Below are positions 33,601-46,857 of a stretch of 64,000 nucleotides of DNA, piece by piece. The stretch covers positions 5,854,591 through 5,918,590 of the forward strand of contig LS997564.1 in the NCBI GenBank assembly GCA_000469685.2, in the 5' to 3' direction. A program made the translations under genes and the position numbers. The stretch's first letter is position 1. Every line of letters begins with the position of its first letter. The stretch is from Haemonchus contortus. Taxonomy: Eukaryota > Nematoda > Chromadorea > Rhabditida > Trichostrongylidae. The notes beneath the pieces were generated by a model, which saw only the letters and a program-made list of their open reading frames with translations, made no database searches and had not been told where the DNA came from.

Positions 33601-36600
33601 TCAAGTTTTCAAAAAATATGGTTAAAGAGGGAAGTAAATGACTTGCCATTTACCTAAGCATCGACGATTCAGAAGGAATATCTAACAATCTCATTTTTGA
33701 ATTGAAATTCAGTAGAAAACAACACAAAGAGCTACATAAGTTCCATACATATGCAGTAAAATAAAAAGCTGTTATTGTCCAATAGCTACGAATAGATCGT
33801 TGACAGAATAGTATCAATATTCAACTGCATTTATAAAAATTTTCGAGAGCCAAGGACTTCCTTCACTTAAGATCCAGTTCCAGTGAAGGACATGAGCAGG
33901 TAGGCGAAACTACGAGCTCTAGGTGACAAATAAGAGGAGAATCGCTACTCAAAAAACACCGCGAACTGGCTTTGAGATGAAAGCAGAATCAAAGTAGGAT
34001 GACCCTGTACGTTCTGCTAAGTCAATCCATGATTTCTATCTCCTCTCTGGCAAACCCTTGCACTCCACGTGGTAAGTTTGCAGACATGTGATCAGTTATT
34101 CACCAAACTGTCAGAAGCTAGCTTGTGAAGTGGCGAAGACACTGGACGAACAAGAAGGCCTCGGTATCGTAATGGATAAAGGGAACAGAGATCGGAAAGC
34201 ATTGATACTTGTTCAAGCCTGTCTAGGACAGAAGTTATAAGCATAACTCGCCCATCTTGAAGGACTAAGTAGAGCATAGGTTAGTACCATCAGATGGCAA
34301 AAGATGTATCAGGAACGTTGTCAAACGACTTTTATTTCCCATAGACGGAATGGTAAGAGCTCAAATCTATGAAAAATTCTTACCTAGAAAAAACTGCACT
34401 TTCATGATGCCCTCAGAACGGAGCGACTTTTCTGTGGATTTCTCCTCAAAGGGTTTCATTAACTCATATCTGTTTTCTGCATGCAACGCCCACTGAGACT
34501 TCCCATTAGGCATATGTAGGCGTGGAGTTAAGGTAGAAAAAGCAAACCAGGCTGTCAAGATTAGATTAGCAGGTGGAAGGAGAATAAAGCGATTCTGACG
34601 ATGTTCTGCCCACTTACAGTAATAGTACTAGGTCTTACCAAAAACAACTTGAAAAAATCGAATGAACATTGGAGTTCCCGATGAACAGGATCTACTCCCA
34701 TGGTGCTACTCTTTTGAAGACTAGGTAAAAGCAAGTGTATAAATGATGAAGAGCAAAATTTTTGAGCTCAAAAATTACTGCTTTGGAATCACCCTGGGAT
34801 CGCCCCATACAGTTTTGTCTACTATCGAGATGATATTTCTTTAGTGAAACAATGCTTTCGATGGAGGAAAACTGTGGCGATTGAGAGTTTTCACTCCCTC
34901 GATTCTATTCAAAACTGTTAGAGCGTTTGCTTTCTCCATGAAGTCTGAAGTTCCCAGTGCTACATGCATAGTTCAAAAGCTTTCTTTGAACGGCCCAGTC
35001 CTCAAATCAAAATTAGCCCGAGAGGCTAAAACCACAGGCTTACGGGGACAATAAAGGCCATTCGACAAGTTGAGTAAGTCAACTACGCGAAAATCAGACG
35101 CACCCTTTGTTCTTGTTGGCAACCTTTACTCACAGTGCATCCCAAACTAGCCCTCCGAAGCCTAGGCAACGTTTCCGAGTGCAACATTCATGGGCACGAT
35201 TGGAAAAAGAACATGAAAACCGAAATACCTACCATTGCACCGAATTGGGAGAAGGCTTGAGTAGTTGTGTGAGCTTTGTGCACGGCTGAATCCAAATGTG
35301 TACATTCCTTGATAGTGGCATCGGCCAGAATGGCAAAATAATCCGCTCGAAAGCCTTGGGCACGCAGTTCGACGAAGCGTTGACCGAATTCTTCTGACAA
35401 CCGTGTCACCTGAAAATCATGATTCTCATAGTAATTAGTGATATTTTATAATGATACTTCATTCTATTAAATGATATCGCTTCAAAAGTAATTGCTACAC
35501 CATACAAATTTTTACATTCAAAAGAACCAGCGCTAATCGACCATTAGGCCTTCAGTACATAACACGCCTAGACATTAGCTGATGAATAATTCAAAAAATG
35601 TGCAAGACGTATATTGACGCAAAGCTGTTGACACAGTTTATGAACGTATACGCTAGAACGGGTGCGCTTCGTTCCGCGCGTCCGCCGAAACTAGGTCACT
35701 CCGCAGTCGACGCATACGGCGGGGCAGCCCGCGATACATGACAGATGTCGCAATTGTCAATGGGGCATACGATTTGCGCTTGGTCCACGGCAGCCAGCCA
35801 AAGAGAAGATAACACGGACAAATGCAAATCGTTCGCTCCACTGACACTAGGTGGTACTGTAATGCCATCTTAACACCTCAGTGGGGTGCGCCGCGCGAGA
35901 AGTGGGTGGGGTGACCTACTTTATACGGACGCGCGCAACGGACGTTCTCCCGCTAGAACGGACGGAATTATTCATTTGCTACTCCGAAGCGAGATGCAAA
36001 TGAGTTTCAATGGATATGGGTCATGAATAGGGCATCAGGAAGGGTAAAATGGAATAAGAAATAAGTAAGAAAGTCATCCATCACTGAAAGCGATGACACC
36101 TAGGTCCTCCCTATTAATGGTCCCTTATGACTGGCTGGCCTAGTTCATTTCCTCGCGGCACCGTAAACGAAACGGATGGTCCTTCAGAAAGTCTGCTCTG
36201 AGACTGGCCGGCCTGGATGCTGGTAGGCAGGTACCCGGCCTAACTTGCACACCAGGGATGCTACGACATCCTACAAGGACGGGGTTCAACCAGAGTTTTC
36301 GAAAATGAAATTCGTCGAAAGGCAGTACAGTGAGCTAAAGTCCCGTACTACGGTATTTCCGGATAGCTCCACTGATATCTTCCGTTACAGTCTCATGTTT
36401 TCTTGTACCATAACTTGAATGCTGGTGGCGGACGAGTTTTCGGGATTGGGGATTACCCCGACAGTTCGTCTGTTACGAGCATAGAAGAGTCTGTCTATCA
36501 CAAAACCACAAACGAGAAATGTTTTTGTTGTTTCCGTGCCAATCATTTACGAATATGTTCAGACTAACCTCGTCGACAAAATCGATATTCGTGACAACTT

Positions 36601-38222
36601 TCTTAAGGAGAATCTTGATGCTATCCTCTAAATCTTCACGTTGCTCCAACTCCAAAGAGGTATAGAAGGTGGCAAACTCGTCCTTCAAATCACATGACCG
36701 TTTCATGATCCGTTTACCAACCATTTCGTGAGGATTCGCAAAGCAACTCTGGAATAATTCGCTTGATTGGGGCTATTGGTCAGAGGCGCTCTTACACAAA
36801 AACACCACGCTAGTTCGATTCCTGCCCGAAATTATAACCCCTATTCCCAGACGGCACTGAAACAGCTCATCTGAATCGGAGCTGCAGATCAACGATAAGG
36901 AAAGAGAGATTTCAATTTAAATTGATATATAAAATATATGAAATCCCATAAAAGGCCAAGCTTGGCTAAATAGGCTTGTTCACTCACCGTAATCAGTCGC
37001 CGCGCTTTAACCGACAACGGATGCTTCGTGCCACCTCGACTACTTGAACTGCCATTCCGTACTCGATTTACTGGATCACAATCTTCTGTAATGACACTTA
37101 CTTTTCCAATATTAATTTTTTACTACTTTCCTGAACCGAGCCATACGACTAAAGGGTGATTGAGTGGGCATGGGATTAAGAACAATGGCTCTGCCCTTTT
37201 TTTCTCGAAGGATAAGCTCTCGTAGCAAACGGCTTGTTGCGGGGAGAGTTAACTATCAAAACCATGGCAAGCGGCCAGACAACTAGCTAAAAGCCGCCAC
37301 ATGTGGTGAGTGGAATGGGACTACGGCAAGGCTTTCTATTTCCCTTACTTCAATCCAACCAATCTACCTAAACACCACTGATGAACCTAGACATGCTCTT
37401 TGACTAACTATTCCTTTTTGCACAAACCGGTATGAAACCTCAGCCAAATCAACGATAGCATGAAGCCCTGTTTTTCCCAGGGTCTATCTCAACACGACGT
37501 CCGCTTCGAGAAGCTTTATCGAGATCATCACTCTAGATAATCTTGCTCCATCCTTCTTTCTGAAGTCATTCCACCTTCACTTTCTTCCCTCATTGGAATC
37601 ATCGTCTTAAGCCAACAGACCCATTCCGCTGCTCAGTGATCCCATGTTTCTTGGAAGCCTACGAATTATCATGGAATCTTGGTTCGCCCAGGGAGAAGCT
37701 AAGCAAATCATCGTCTTTCATTTTTTGATCGATTCATCGAATTATTTTTAACTTTTTCGTTATTCATACGTGTGCCGAAAAATAGCTCAGGAACGCGTCA
37801 GAATACCCGCTGGAAGACCTGAATGGCATGAACGGCATTCGGGCAGGAATCAGACAAACAGGAGCGAAACAGTGCTCCAGTACTCCAAAACCCTGCTTCC
37901 GCCCCCATGGGGAACTAGTTCCTGAATTGTGAATCTCACGCTACGTGCGTAGCTTCCTTGATAGATTTGTTTAGCTCCAAAAACAGAACGAATCGTCACC
38001 AGAACATCTTCTTATGACCGGGAGCAATCCGGTCTCATCCCACTTTAGCAACTACGGCAAGGGGATTAACACCTACGACACATTCAAATGCGGAAATGAA
38101 TGAATGATAACAACTTACTGTACATGCCTTCGTAGTAACTAGCCGAACCGGGTAGACGGATAGCCGGCAGCTTTTCATGGACACTAGTTGATGAGCGTAA
38201 TTTTGAACTATCACCACCCATT
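30673..38222 (-). CDS. N-myristoylated globin-like protein, six exons, 279 aa
   Basis: Exons: 38119-38222, 36988-37085, 36569-36748, 35233-35409, 31941-32076, 30673-30818. All donors and acceptors are GT-AG and every junction keeps frame. ATG (38219-38221) lies one base after TTTGTTCAG, a likely trans-splice site. MGGDSSK fits the N-myristoylation consensus, so membrane attachment is likely. The globin fold spans about residues 58-205: helix A (LSVKARRLI), B/C (VGKRIMKRSCDLKDEFATF, with Phe95 at CD1), E (QREDLEDSIKILLKKVV, with Gln103 at the likely E7), F/G (EEFGQRFVELRAQGFRADYF, LADATIKE) and H (VFSSVRDGFYTEVRRIRR). The proximal His F8 position appears to be Phe139. A 75-residue Ser/Arg-rich tail follows. 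Nematodes have many globins, some myristoylated; the closest paralogue is not assigned. Introns hold a MITE (35662), a SINE (34150) and a LINE copy (31010). Confidence 0.9.
31010..31850 (+). mobile_element. Second copy of the 17440-17870 LINE-like repeat
   Basis: Shares CGCAGGGTCCGC, CTTCATCTGGACAGGAGC, the CATGAACGC/CATGAGCGC block and CACTCTCT(G/C)...CGTAG with 17440-17870. GTTGGATTGCGTC near 31825 parallels GTTGGACTACGTC near 18310. It lies in the last globin intron, antisense to the gene, and is heavily decayed. Confidence 0.45.
32283..32303. repeat. Poly-C run (21)
   Basis: Twenty-one consecutive C inside the fourth globin intron. Confidence 0.9.
34148..34232 (+). repeat. tRNA-like SINE, family with CCTCGGTA start (decayed)
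   Basis: GGCCTCGGTATCGTAATGGAT followed by a weak B box (TTGTTCAAGCC) matches the tRNA-like copies at 41302 and 46860. It lies in a globin intron. Confidence 0.5.
35651..35961. mobile_element. GC-rich MITE-like element with 11-bp target duplication
   Basis: The element (35662-35950) is flanked by identical 11-bp direct repeats CGCTAGAACGG (35651-35661 and 35951-35961). Its ends are imperfect inverted repeats containing GTT(C/G)CGCGCGTCCG. It is much richer in GC than its surroundings and lies in the third globin intron. A 71-codon reverse frame fills most of it but resembles nothing known. Confidence 0.65.
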
Positions 38223-38232
38223 CTGAACAAAT
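38222..38232 (-). promoter_or_regulatory. Probable SL trans-splice acceptor of the globin gene
   Basis: ATTTGTTCAG on the reverse strand ends directly before A-ATG. In nematodes an acceptor this close to the start codon usually marks spliced-leader addition. A cis exon further upstream cannot be excluded. Confidence 0.5.
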
Positions 38233-39084
38233 CATAGTTATCGATTACTGAAGTTGAGCAACAACGGGTGTAAAATTCAGCGGAAACACGCAGAATATGC
38301 CAAACAAGTAAGTCAGGACGAAGTAAAACTCATGTGAGCGACTCTGTGAGTATGATAGCTGAAAAAGCTCAAACGACCATCAGAGAGATAGAGATGCCAG
38401 AGCTGCCTAGCGGGTAGGCTTCTATGGAATCGGAAATCTCAAGCTGAGGAAAAGGAATGGATCTGACAAAAGTGGTCGGCACCGCATTCAAAAATGACTT
38501 ATGAAAGGAAAATGCTGAACATTAATCAAGTGTGCACCCTTCAAGTTCCGTTTTGGGTCATTAAATTCCAAATGCATATGGGACCTTGAAAGCTAATATG
38601 TGAACCAGACGAAGAAGCACATTAGGGAGGACGACCCTCCCTCGTCGATGTTTGAAGCCCTACCGGCTGCAAGAAGGAGCTGTAAGTTATGGGCCGGAAC
38701 ACGATCAAGCGTGGTTAAAAGTATTTCTCATTTTCTTAGTACGACTCTCATAAATTTCAGCCTTAAAATGCCACAACCCATCATCCACTCCTGAAAACGT
38801 CATCAGAGGGGAAAGGACGGAAAGGAAGAGGGGGAGGGGAGGGACCGATAGGCATCATGTGAATTTCACTCAAACAAGCTTGTGGGATGATACTTCTGGG
38901 CGGTGGAAAATGTCTTAGCACTGATGGATCCCTGCTCTATCACATAGTTCTACTGGGGTAAATAAGGTATTTGAATACAGTAATGAAAAGAATAATTTAT
39001 GATCCTTACCGTCACATGGAACCATTTATCATATGCATGCTTTGGAAATCTAATCCTAGACTGATATTCGCGAAAATACCAACG

Positions 39085-39250
39085 AAACCTTTCCTACCTC
39101 CGGGGTCGGATAATAGGTGCCAGAATCGTCCCGGGGGATGGAAGCCTGAGTTGTACATCGACTGGCCACCAGAAATCTTGTATATAGGTTCCGTGACATT
39201 CGAGCCGCCGGTGCGATTTTAAAAGGAAGTCAAATGCGTGGGAGGATCCC
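39085..39250 (+). repeat. SINE 3' part
   Basis: Shares CC(G)GGGTCGG, TTGTACATCGACTGGCCACC and AAGTC(G/A)AATGCG with the fuller SINE copies at 45805 and 48745. The tRNA-like head is missing. Confidence 0.6.
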
Positions 39251-41301
39251 AGGAACGGATTTGATCAAGCCAGACAACTAGCCACATTGAAACAATCTAC
39301 ATTGAAACCTTTTCATTTCATGGTCATAGCGTGGAATTAGGAAGGTGGAAGCCCCAAAGATCTGCTTCCCATGGTAATATGGTAGGAAATTTGTACTTTA
39401 CCATCATATCTTTGGTCATTGAAGCGGTGAAGTATCTGTTTACCTGGGGATGCTAAAAATAGGAATCATATAACTGAACGACTTAGGCAAATGAGCAAAT
39501 GAAGGTGAGCCAAGGTGATGTTGATGGTTGGTGAGCTCGAAAACGTAATCATAAATAAACGTCTAATGAAGAGCCGAGGACGAGTGGCAGAGTCTATGAC
39601 GTAAATAGAAATGGGACTACCATAAATAACTCGGCGATCACCCTGGTTACAAGTAAACTTGGGCAGGGAGTAAAGAGATGCTCGGTTTTTAAATGCATTG
39701 GGGATCGGACACCGAATGTGTGGGTATGAGATGCAATGCATTTCTGATTAATCCGAAAATCATCGATCTCCCTACCCAAGACGTCCCTGACGAATGCATT
39801 ACTGAGTGGATTGACGTAAATAGAAGTATCTAATTAAAGTAATTCTTCAGGGAGTACTGTAATGGCAAAACTTTTTCGCCCACATGATAGTGGCAGCCTT
39901 GTGAACCTCAGGAGGGCTACACTTATGCCACCCATTTTGGAAAATTTGGTTTCCCTGGCGGGTGAAGTGAAATGGGCAGCTTACTGTTTCTCGAGCAATT
40001 AGCTAGACTCGTACCCTGCCCATCGAGGTAAAATGATGCACTTCAGATTTCAAAGTGGGATTGACGCCTACTTCCCCTTTTCCAATTTTCCCCCGATTCC
40101 TGATAACTCGTCCAAAGCTGTCAGTGTGGGCAGATAATGGGGACTTCGATAAAACGTGCTTCGTTCTTGTATGCAATTTAAGCGTCAACTAACAATTTTA
40201 GAGCGGAAGTGGTTAAAGGTTGAATGGTCGGGGAAAAAGTTCAGAACTCAGGACTTCTAGACCCGTGAATTTCCTATATATCCAACTGTAAGTCAGTCAG
40301 CGCTAGGAACGATGTGAGAACCATAGTTGGCCGTCCGTGGTGGGATGTTGACCACTACACCTCGTTGCTTCGTTACTACGCCGAGGCCATTAATCAATCT
40401 ATGAACGACGTAATACGTACCCAAGTCTAATGATTGCTGTTTGGTCGAGTAAAATTTAGTTGTTGTTAGGTGAGGTTTGCGTGCTCAGTACATTTCGGGA
40501 TTCTGGGTGAAAACACTGGGAATTATATGGGTCTAGGATTTTCACGCCAGCAGGAGCTACAGGCCAGATGAAAGAATGCTTCTCGATTGAGTACGTGTAT
40601 GGTGAACCCCAAATAATTCGCCCTTGGGAATGAGGAATGCCTAACCAGGCGTGAAGCAATTGAATAAGCATAACTATACCCGTACTTTCACAATTACGAA
40701 AGAACCATGAGGGGTATAAAGGAAATGGCCATCGAAATGACCAAAATCACCAGGCGATCGACTTCGAATACTCTTTTTTCTTGAAGAAATGCGTCGAGCA
40801 CTCGACTCCGCTTTGGGATTATCGAGTCGCCCGACTACGTATCTGATCTTAGCGAGTGTTTTGAGAATGAATTAGAAATTAAGACACTGCTCTTATCTTT
40901 TCAGATCAGTCCGATTACAATTAAATCATCCCGAAAAAGAAGAAGCTGTTTGCTTGAACTTTTTAGCCGGACAGTCCCCAAGTTTAGCCCATTCCACCGA
41001 TATAGGCGAGTTGCAGTGGGTTGTTATACATTAACAGCGAAAAACAGCGAAAACGTGCTATTAACAGCGAAAAACAAAAATAAATAAACAAATAAAAAGG
41101 AAGAGCGATATACAATTAACAATCCTGAAACACGAGTTAAGGGCAATTCGCAACTTATACGTTACTCATACAAGAGAGCAACCGCGTCAGAACGTCAAAA
41201 ACATAAAAATTCAGGGCTATGGTAAGCCAGTGTAGGTGAGTGATTCCAATGAAGAAATTAAATCAAAGAGGACTAGCCATCAAGAAGGCCAGGGCAAGCG
41301 G

Positions 41302-41378
41302 GGCCTCGGTAGTGTAAGGGATAAGAGCACGGTCTCCGGAAAGGACAGGTACGGGTTCGAGTCCCGTCCGAGACTGGA
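41302..41378 (+). repeat. tRNA-like SINE head (possible tRNA pseudogene)
   Basis: GCCTCGGTAGTGTAAGGGAT gives an A box, and GGTTCGAGTCC is a perfect B box. The acceptor arms GCCTCGG and CCGAGAC pair with one mismatch, the D and T stems form, but the anticodon stem is poor and there is no T before the anticodon. Related copies at 34148 and 46858 point to a tRNA-derived SINE rather than a working tRNA. Confidence 0.6.
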
Positions 41379-41986
41379 GTTTTGCCAATAAATCGCAGAC
41401 CTTGTGAGACTTTCGCTTTGCGCACTGTGGCGTTAAAACAGCGGTTAACAAAAAGGACTAGGTTTCATGGCGTCAATTAACGCCGCACTTGGGACGCGCC
41501 ACGCATTCGTCATCCATTCAGAATCGTAGCGGCGGTTCGGATTCGTGAACGGCCTGTACGATTCTCGGAGTTGTTCTGACAAATGTTCTTCCACATGCTC
41601 CTTCCTTTTATTGCTTTTTATTGTTTTTAACTTTCCAAATCCCTTTATACTGCTATTAATACCTTGCAGCGACCATTCAGGCTTAGCAACCCTCTGCCTA
41701 CAGTTGGCAGTCACAATAAGCCATCATTCCGTCAACGGACTTTGCTATTGTTCAATTACGGGCTAGTCCTCTCCAAAGCTGTGAAAACCCGTGTGCAAGG
41801 GAGGTGCTGACCATGTGAAACTGAAGATTCTAAGGTGAAAATGTACACTGTACAGAGAAGGCTTCAGCTGCCGTCTGGGCAAGTGGACAATTTTAATAGC
41901 AATGACGGTGTCCACACCAGCTGCAGCCACACCCTTGGCGAGTCTACTTATTCAACGAACTTTCTTACGCCTGACCATCGGAAGTA

Positions 41987-42184
41987 TCCAAGTGAAAACC
42001 AACATGAAAGAAAAGTATCCAAAGACCTGCGGTGCCGATCACCCGCCGGCCCGCGGCTAATCGGTCCCTTCGGAACGTCTACGGCGTCCCTCGGGACCAC
42101 GCGGCTCGACCTCTGGCCGGCAACTGATCGGCAACAGAGTACCCAAGTGGAAGTCAACATGAAAGAAAGAATATCTAAAGGTCT
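41987..42184. repeat. GC-rich hairpin between 42-bp direct repeats
   Basis: 42034-42132 is an imperfect palindrome of about 99 bp: GCCGATCACCCGCCGGCC at one end, GGCCGGCAACTGATCGGC at the other, and CGGTCCC/GGGACC inside. It is flanked by imperfect direct repeats (41987-42028 and 42142-42184) sharing CAACATGAAAGAAA. Confidence 0.65.
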
Positions 42185-42777
42185 ATCTATTTAGCCTTTC
42201 TAAACCCTAATCTAAAGACTACCTCACTTCGAATCGAATGAGAAAATTGAGCGATTCTGAATTGAAGAGGCATTTCGGCTGTGCGCAGAAATCCTAGAGC
42301 AAGAAAAAAGGATCGGGATCGGGCACAAAAACTGAAACTGCTCTTGCAACGGAAAAATGCAGCGGTGATGGGCGATTGCACTTTATGTATATTCCCTATA
42401 TGTCTTTATCCAACGACTCGTATTTGAATGTTCAACAGCTGCAACTTTTACGATTACTGGCTAGTTCAGGTAGTTAAGTAGAAAATTAAACGCTCTCCAA
42501 TGCATCGGAAATTCGATGACGTGTTGGATGTTAATGGGTTACTGACTCGAAAGTGCTGAATATTCTATCATGACATTTATTTCGCTTCAAAACAGCTCTC
42601 ATGCTAAGGGCAAAAATACTAATTTTATTCTCAAAGTGCAGCTCAAAGGCATGGCGACCTTGTTTCGTTACCAATAAGTGCAAGTGGAAGATGAGTTCTA
42701 TCAGCTTCCTGTCGAAAAGCGCCTGACTGGACCAAAAGTGTTGTCTTCTCTGGGCAGGAGATTCGGAATTTTTATAC

Positions 42778-42977
42778 CTGACTCAAAGATTCCTCTACTC
42801 AGCCAAAATACCACTCCGTCTCCCATTTGTTGAGCTTCGCCTGTCCGCCAGAAACTAAGGCCATTTGGTGGAGTTTTAGGGGAGCTGAAGAAAATCATGA
42901 TACTGGATTCATGCACCAACGGTGGAACCTGCCTTCCCAAAATGTTGACAATTGCGAACATTAGTTTACTCAAGGTT
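42778..42977 (-). CDS. Candidate internal exon, unrecognised
   Basis: The acceptor is GGTTGCTCAG and the donor GAGTCAG|GTATAA, with an open frame between them. The peptide includes LSKLMFAIVNILGRQVPPLV and SFWRTGEAQQMGDGVVFWLS, compositionally protein-like but of no known family. It needs phase 2 entry. No partner exon was identified; an antisense candidate exon (43122-43277, MARRCEKGLHDF...) lies nearby. Confidence 0.3.
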
Positions 42978-43121
42978 CTGAGCAACCGTTACCAAAACAA
43001 GGATCTCTCATACTTTTTGAATCGTACTGCTAATTTCTAGATCATTTCTTGCAAAGGGGTGAGGGGTGAGGAAGGAGGAGAGATGGGTTATTGACGAAAA
43101 TACACCCATAAGTAGGCGATC

Positions 43122-43277
43122 ATGGCCAGGCGGTGCGAAAAAGGACTTCACGATTTTCAAGAATGCCTTCAGAAGCTCGGCTTTGGGTGTGAACGACGAG
43201 TCAAGAGTTGGAGCGAAACTGACCAAGGTTCCGCTTCAGCATCTCGTGATCACGAATCTTCTGCCCGCCTTTTCGAG
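43122..43277 (+). CDS. Candidate first exon, unrecognised
   Basis: ATG at 43122 opens 52 codons (MARRCEKGLHDFQECLQKLG, then ERRVKSWSETDQ) ending at a good donor TTCGAG|GTAGGAAT. An in-frame TAG lies just upstream, so the ATG would be the start. The opposite strand is also open. No downstream exon is secure. Confidence 0.25.
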
Positions 43278-43594
43278 GTAGGAATCGCCATAAGCAGTAA
43301 CCAAATTTCAGGGTGGAAAATTCGAGAAGTTCCGAAATCCACCCCTTCGTTGAGTGAGAATTTATTGGTCTCCCTTCAAGTGCAACGCCATAGGACGAAT
43401 AATTGGCGTCCTGATAGAACGGCTCTCTGTGAGGATTGAGAAATACCTACCGGATGTTAATCTCTTGAATGTAATGTAATGAGAAGTAGGTCGAGTCAGC
43501 AAAAATCACGGTCAAAAATGACAAAAAATAATCGAAATCTGGAACGGACGAAAGAGGGAAGAATGAATGGGAAAGGGAAAAGAGAAAAGGGTAA

Positions 43595-44180
<586 letters not shown>

Positions 44181-45349
44181 GTCAGTCAGACAGTCAGAAG
44201 GACTGAAAGATGGAAAGGAAAAAGAAAGAAAAAACAGAGAAAAAAAAGAAAAAAACAGAAATTGAGATGCTGTTTAGGTTTCGCAACATTCCTAAGCCAC
44301 TAAATTTTGATTAAACATAAATTGTTCAAGCAGAAGTCAAAAGTGATGGACTTCAGCGTTGCGGTAAAAAGGGAAGTTGGCAAGTCGTATGAGTAGGAAA
44401 AACGGGCTAATGGAGAGGAGCTAAAATTTAATTGTAAAACCTGTTGTACATGGAACGGAATCAATAGGATCATTAAGGCATGCAGGAAATTGCTAGATAA
44501 CGACTTAACTTGAGCGGAAATTGTTTGATACCGACGTTTGGCGATTCTCACAAAGCTAAAGCTCCCAGTTGACCTTGTCACTATACACCTAGGTCTGATC
44601 CCTCTGTGCATATCCTTCCACTACATCTATGCTCGCATTAGGCTTGAAGGTGCTAATAGCGAAAAAGGGCTAAATTTATTTATTTGGATCTTTTTCTTGA
44701 GAATCTCTCATCGGTTGGGAGCTATGGCCTCAGAAACCATGGGAGCTTCACCAGATCGAAAAAAGGCATGGATGAGGCTCAACAGGGGCTCCCAGGCCGT
44801 TTCCAACGCCTACTGCTGCCCAATGCTAATAACTAAGGGCGTGTTCAATGATCTGGAGGAGCCGATAAAATTTGAAATGGAGCACGTTTGTTGCAAGTGC
44901 AGCTAACGACACATACCGAAGGTTCACCCACTTTGCTCCACAATTACTGAACTCTCGTCTGAGCGCTGCCCGTTGGCATAACCCGTCCAACCTCAGACAT
45001 GAATACAAGAAATTATGGTCTTCAGTGGTAATAAAAACAAATAATTGCCCGTTATTTCCCTTGAACAGATGAATAACAGAGATTTTCCACTTATTAATAA
45101 AGAACGCAGGGATCAGTCCGTTCAAACACATAAAATAAGCAGAATGAAGCAAGAGCAAGAAAACCAAACTGCAATCTAAGCGCAATTTGCAGTAAAAAGG
45201 CCAATATACAGGCAATAGGCAAATCACTGCCTAGAGCAGTAGTCTTTATGGAACCTAATAAGACTTACTGCACAAATCACATCTAAAGGTCTAGTTGAAT
45301 GAGCCAAAGTTGTCCAGTAGGCTTAGCCACATGCTAAATAAGCATATGA

Positions 45350-45420
45350 CACTGAGTTCGGCTCAGGATTTGAACCAACAACCCCATGGACACCACGAAA
45401 ACCACTAGCTATTGGATAAC
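45350..45420 (-). repeat. tRNA-like SINE head
   Basis: On the reverse strand AATAGCTAGTGG (A box) and GGTTCAAATCC (B box) are correctly spaced. The stems are poor, so it is likely a SINE or tRNA relic. Confidence 0.4.
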
Positions 45421-45804
45421 ATGTGTACGAAGGGCCTGAGGGAATGTAGATACTGCTGTATCAATGTCGATGAAAGCCATCTGCACTCAAGGATTACGCC
45501 TACGTCATTCGACTTATCGGCAACACATGCACTCATAGCGGATAGGGAAAAAACAAACATTGGCTCAATTATTCAGCCGTTCCCCTTGAGCCCCCATAGA
45601 ATGACCATCTGACGACGCAATGTTTATCAGAACTCACACGAAACCTGCTATGCTCACATTAGTCTCCAGTTGACTAGTTATTTCCTAACCAGTAAATAAA
45701 TTGAAAAAAGAAAAGCAATCAGACGGATTAATGAAACTCAAGGGGAAGTAGTATTAGAATCTAGAATAAAAGACATAATGTTGGTAAAAAGGAACTCAGG
45801 GCAG

Positions 45805-46058
45805 AGGCAGAGTAGTGGCAAGTGGGGCACTATCACACACGTATGGCAACGGGTTCTATTCCCGGACCACTATTCCCCTCGGCCAACCAAGCCTTCCATC
45901 CCGCCGGGGTCGGTTACTTGGTACTCGTCAAGAAGGATTAAAGCGTTGACTTGTACATCGGCTGGCCACTGTATAGGCCACATACGCATTCAATACTCCA
46001 TTACTATTCTGAATGGAAGCCTAGTCTAGGGCGCATCCATCAGAGGGGATTAATGTCC
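45805..46058 (+). repeat. SINE, near full length
   Basis: The tRNA-like head has TAGTGGCAAGTGG and GGGTTCTATTCCC. The body contains GGCCAACCAAGCCTTCCATC, TTGACTTGTACATCGGCTGG, CATACGCATTCAATAC, TTCTGAATGGAAGC and GGGCGCATCC. These blocks recur in order in the other copies. Confidence 0.8.
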
Positions 46059-46857
46059 ATGAAGACTTCGTCTGTTATCCTTCCAAGAAACAGCTTCAAA
46101 CTGAGGTTCAGCACTTAAAGACGAAGGCCACCCCCATAAAGTAAAAACCCGACAAAAAGCCCTGCCTCCTTCGAAAAATCCGCCCTTCGGATCAGTGGAA
46201 AATTCGACAGGTTTCATAGCGCATAGAATGTCGTTCACTAACAGGCAAAATAAGATTTCTACTAACGGAGACAAATAATGAAATGGCATGGCTTTAAGCA
46301 AACTATATATACAATGAAACAACAGCGTTGTAAATCAGGCCTTTTTTTACTTATTTGTTTATTTAGAGCTGCAGCAAACAGTCTTGACAACCAGACATCA
46401 ATCACGATACTGTTCCACTCCATTATTAACTAAGGAAACTCGGCAATTATTTCCATCTCAGGGAATTGAAAAACGCAAAAGCAAGAAAAGCATATGTGGG
46501 GAACGCTGCTAACATTGTGGAAATTACAGGTGATGATATAAAAGTTCAGGAAATAGCGCTATCACTGTATCAAGATACTAAATAGGGAGTAAAATAAGCA
46601 AAAATTCTATTGATTGAGATAAAACTATCCATCTTCTGAAATTCAAAATCGTCTACTCAGAACATCTGACGTTTTCATTAAAACATCGATACACCCATGC
46701 TGTAGGTCGGAAGCAGTTTTCACTCAGTTTAAGGTTATATAAGGTAATCGAAAAAGAAGGATAATTGGCCATTTGTACGGACCGACGACTTACTTTCTAT
46801 ACTCGAACGGTCATGAGCGATGGCTGAAATGCTACTGAGAAGGCGAGGTCAAACGAC

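Noticed and set aside
41302..41378. Functional tRNA gene
   Set aside because: A and B boxes are good, but the anticodon stem does not pair properly, position 33 is not T, and sibling copies show it is a repeat.
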